A stretch of 7,249 nucleotides of DNA, taken from Desulfobacterales bacterium (lineage in GTDB: Bacteria > Desulfobacterota > DSM-4660 > Desulfatiglandales > Desulfatiglandaceae). Shown in pieces: positions 6,320 through 7,249 of this stretch. Made by a program: the position numbers and the translations under genes. Position 1 is the stretch's first letter, and the number at the start of each line of letters is the position of its first letter. Under the pieces are notes generated by a model that worked only from the letters and a program-made list of their open reading frames with translations, was not told where the DNA came from and searched no databases. The stretch lies in NCBI GenBank assembly GCA_027061865.1, contig JAMOVZ010000355.1, forward strand, positions 1 to 7,249, in the 5' to 3' direction.

Positions 6320-6327
6320 AGGAGGTG
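6320..6327 (+). promoter_or_regulatory. Ribosome binding site of the aldolase gene
   Basis: AGGAGGTG is a full match to the anti-Shine-Dalgarno end of 16S rRNA and ends 8 bases before ATG 6336. The ATG at 6328 is out of frame and too close. A GTG at 6330 is in frame but only 2 bases from the site, so ATG 6336 is preferred. Confidence 0.8.
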
Positions 6328-6335
6328 ATGTGCAA

Positions 6336-7249
6336 ATGGCTTCTGATTTTGAAAAGGCCTTGAGCGTCGGCAGACCGCCAAACATCCAAAAACTCTTTCC
6401 AAATTCGAAGGCCCTTATTGTAAGCGGTAAGGTCATAGACAGGGCCCTGATTAGAAAGGGAAAGGCCATGACCATTGCCGCAAATGGCCGGAACTTTTTT
6501 GTGATAAAGGGAACCTTAAGGGCTGCCCAACGTGCCAATGCGGCCATTATTGTGGAGATAGCCAAATCAGAAGGGGGTACAAACGCATACTGTGCAGTGA
6601 ATTTTTGGAACCTGGCTCGTCTGGTGGACCAACTTTGCAACGAAATGGGCATCACGGTGCCAGTGGCAATCCATGCTGATCACTATGGCATCAAAGGCCC
6701 TAAAGACATTGAAACGGCCAAAGTGGAGATACCCTCTATGTTCGATGCAGGTATCACCTCTATTGCCATTGACGCCTCCCATCTGCCAGATGACGAGAAT
6801 TTGCTGGCCAGCATTGAGCTTAATCCTTTGGTCCCCAAGTGGGCTGGATACGAAACAGAGGTGGGAGAGATAAAAGGCAAAGAAGGGCTGTCCACTAAAG
6901 AAGAGGCCCTGTTCCTGATCCGGGGCCTTAACGCCCATGACATTTTTCCCGACTGGATCGCCCTCAATAACGGCACCACGCACGGAATAGAGGCAAGTGA
7001 TGCCGGGATTCAGGTAGAGCTCACCAAGGAGATACACGAGGCACTTTCACCTTACAAGGTATCTGGCGCCCAGCACGGCACTTCAGGAAACAATTCAGAG
7101 AGGCTTAGGCGGATTGCCCGGGAAACTGCTACCACCAAGGCTAATGTTGCTACAGCACTTCAGATGATCACCTGGGGCGTAAAGGTAAATGAATACGGCA
7201 ATGCCATCCTGGATGAGAATGGTGAGTTTGTTAAAGAACCCGACAAGGG
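6336..7249 (+). CDS. Class II fructose-bisphosphate aldolase family protein, C-terminus outside the window
   Basis: At least 304 residues are encoded, open to the right edge. Class II (zinc-dependent) aldolases cleave fructose 1,6-bisphosphate to glyceraldehyde 3-phosphate and dihydroxyacetone phosphate, in glycolysis and gluconeogenesis. Signatures in order are VAIHADHYG (D115 likely catalytic, H116 zinc ligand), SIAIDASHLPDDEN (D146), the ExExG element YETEVGE (E173, E175, G177), NNGTTHG (H216, zinc), QHGTSG (H247, zinc) and KANVATALQ. Several motifs depart from the textbook forms: HLDHG becomes HADHYG, and the phosphate-loop HGGSG becomes HGTSG. The frame also continues past the barrel with NEYGNAILDENGEF, so the protein is longer than the compact members of about 300 residues. 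The fold and metal site are clear. The exact sugar-phosphate substrate (fructose, tagatose or another) is not proven. Its own strong promoter and ribosome site fit a housekeeping role. Confidence 0.87.
   Translation, partial: MASDFEKALSVGRPPNIQKLFPNSKALIVSGKVIDRALIRKGKAMTIAANGRNFFVIKGTLRAAQRANAAIIVEIAKSEGGTNAYCAVNFWNLARLVDQLCNEMGITVPVAIHADHYGIKGPKDIETAKVEIPSMFDAGITSIAIDASHLPDDENLLASIELNPLVPKWAGYETEVGEIKGKEGLSTKEEALFLIRGLNAHDIFPDWIALNNGTTHGIEASDAGIQVELTKEIHEALSPYKVSGAQHGTSGNNSERLRRIARETATTKANVATALQMITWGVKVNEYGNAILDENGEFVKEPDK

Larger units (their letters stand above)
6057..6335. other. Intergenic region between the divergent permease and aldolase genes
   Basis: About 280 bases separate the two likely start codons. 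The right end holds the aldolase promoter and ribosome site. The left end holds the permease ribosome site. The middle has only the possible small ORF. I see no tRNA-like cloverleaf, no riboswitch that I recognise, no tandem repeats and no intrinsic terminator. No clear promoter for the permease was found. Confidence 0.6.

Overview
The window holds eight protein genes or gene fragments, most on the minus strand. I see no rRNA, tRNA, CRISPR array, insertion sequence or phage gene. Base composition looks moderate (near 50% GC) and even throughout. The gene content points to an anaerobic bacterium of the Desulfobacterota ('deltaproteobacteria') type: a DUF3786 protein, a KamA-family radical SAM enzyme, a half-size DUF318/PF03773 permease, a stand-alone WbqC-family protein and a divergent class II aldolase. 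This placement is inference from gene content only.

Left part (1-2865): a KamA-family aminomutase fragment runs leftward off the window edge. Across a 159-base intergenic region lies a divergently transcribed, complete ftsH with all membrane, AAA+ and zinc-protease signatures. The ftsH stop lies inside the 3' end of the converging wbqC-like gene, a 20-base tail-to-tail overlap.

Middle part (2846-5526, minus strand): a compact four-gene run reads, in transcription order, YibQ-type divergent polysaccharide deacetylase with a Tat-like leader, DUF3786 protein, a small protein of unknown family, and WbqC-family protein. A good sigma-70-like promoter (TTGACC, 17 bases, TATATT) sits just upstream of the first gene. 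The first two genes are 8 bases apart and look translationally coupled. Two members belong to families linked to cell-surface glycans, so an envelope role is a reasonable but unproven guess for the set.

Right part (5562-7249): a half-size PF03773 permease on the minus strand, then 230-280 bases of mostly non-coding sequence with a possible small ORF, then a rightward class II fructose-bisphosphate-aldolase-type gene. That gene has a near-consensus promoter (TTGACA, 17 bases, TACAAA) and a strong AGGAGGTG ribosome site, and it runs off the right edge.

I do not see a clearly new multi-gene system. The most worthwhile leads are the unknown small protein within the deacetylase/DUF3786/WbqC operon, the Tat-like leader on the YibQ-type deacetylase, and the motif departures in the aldolase.
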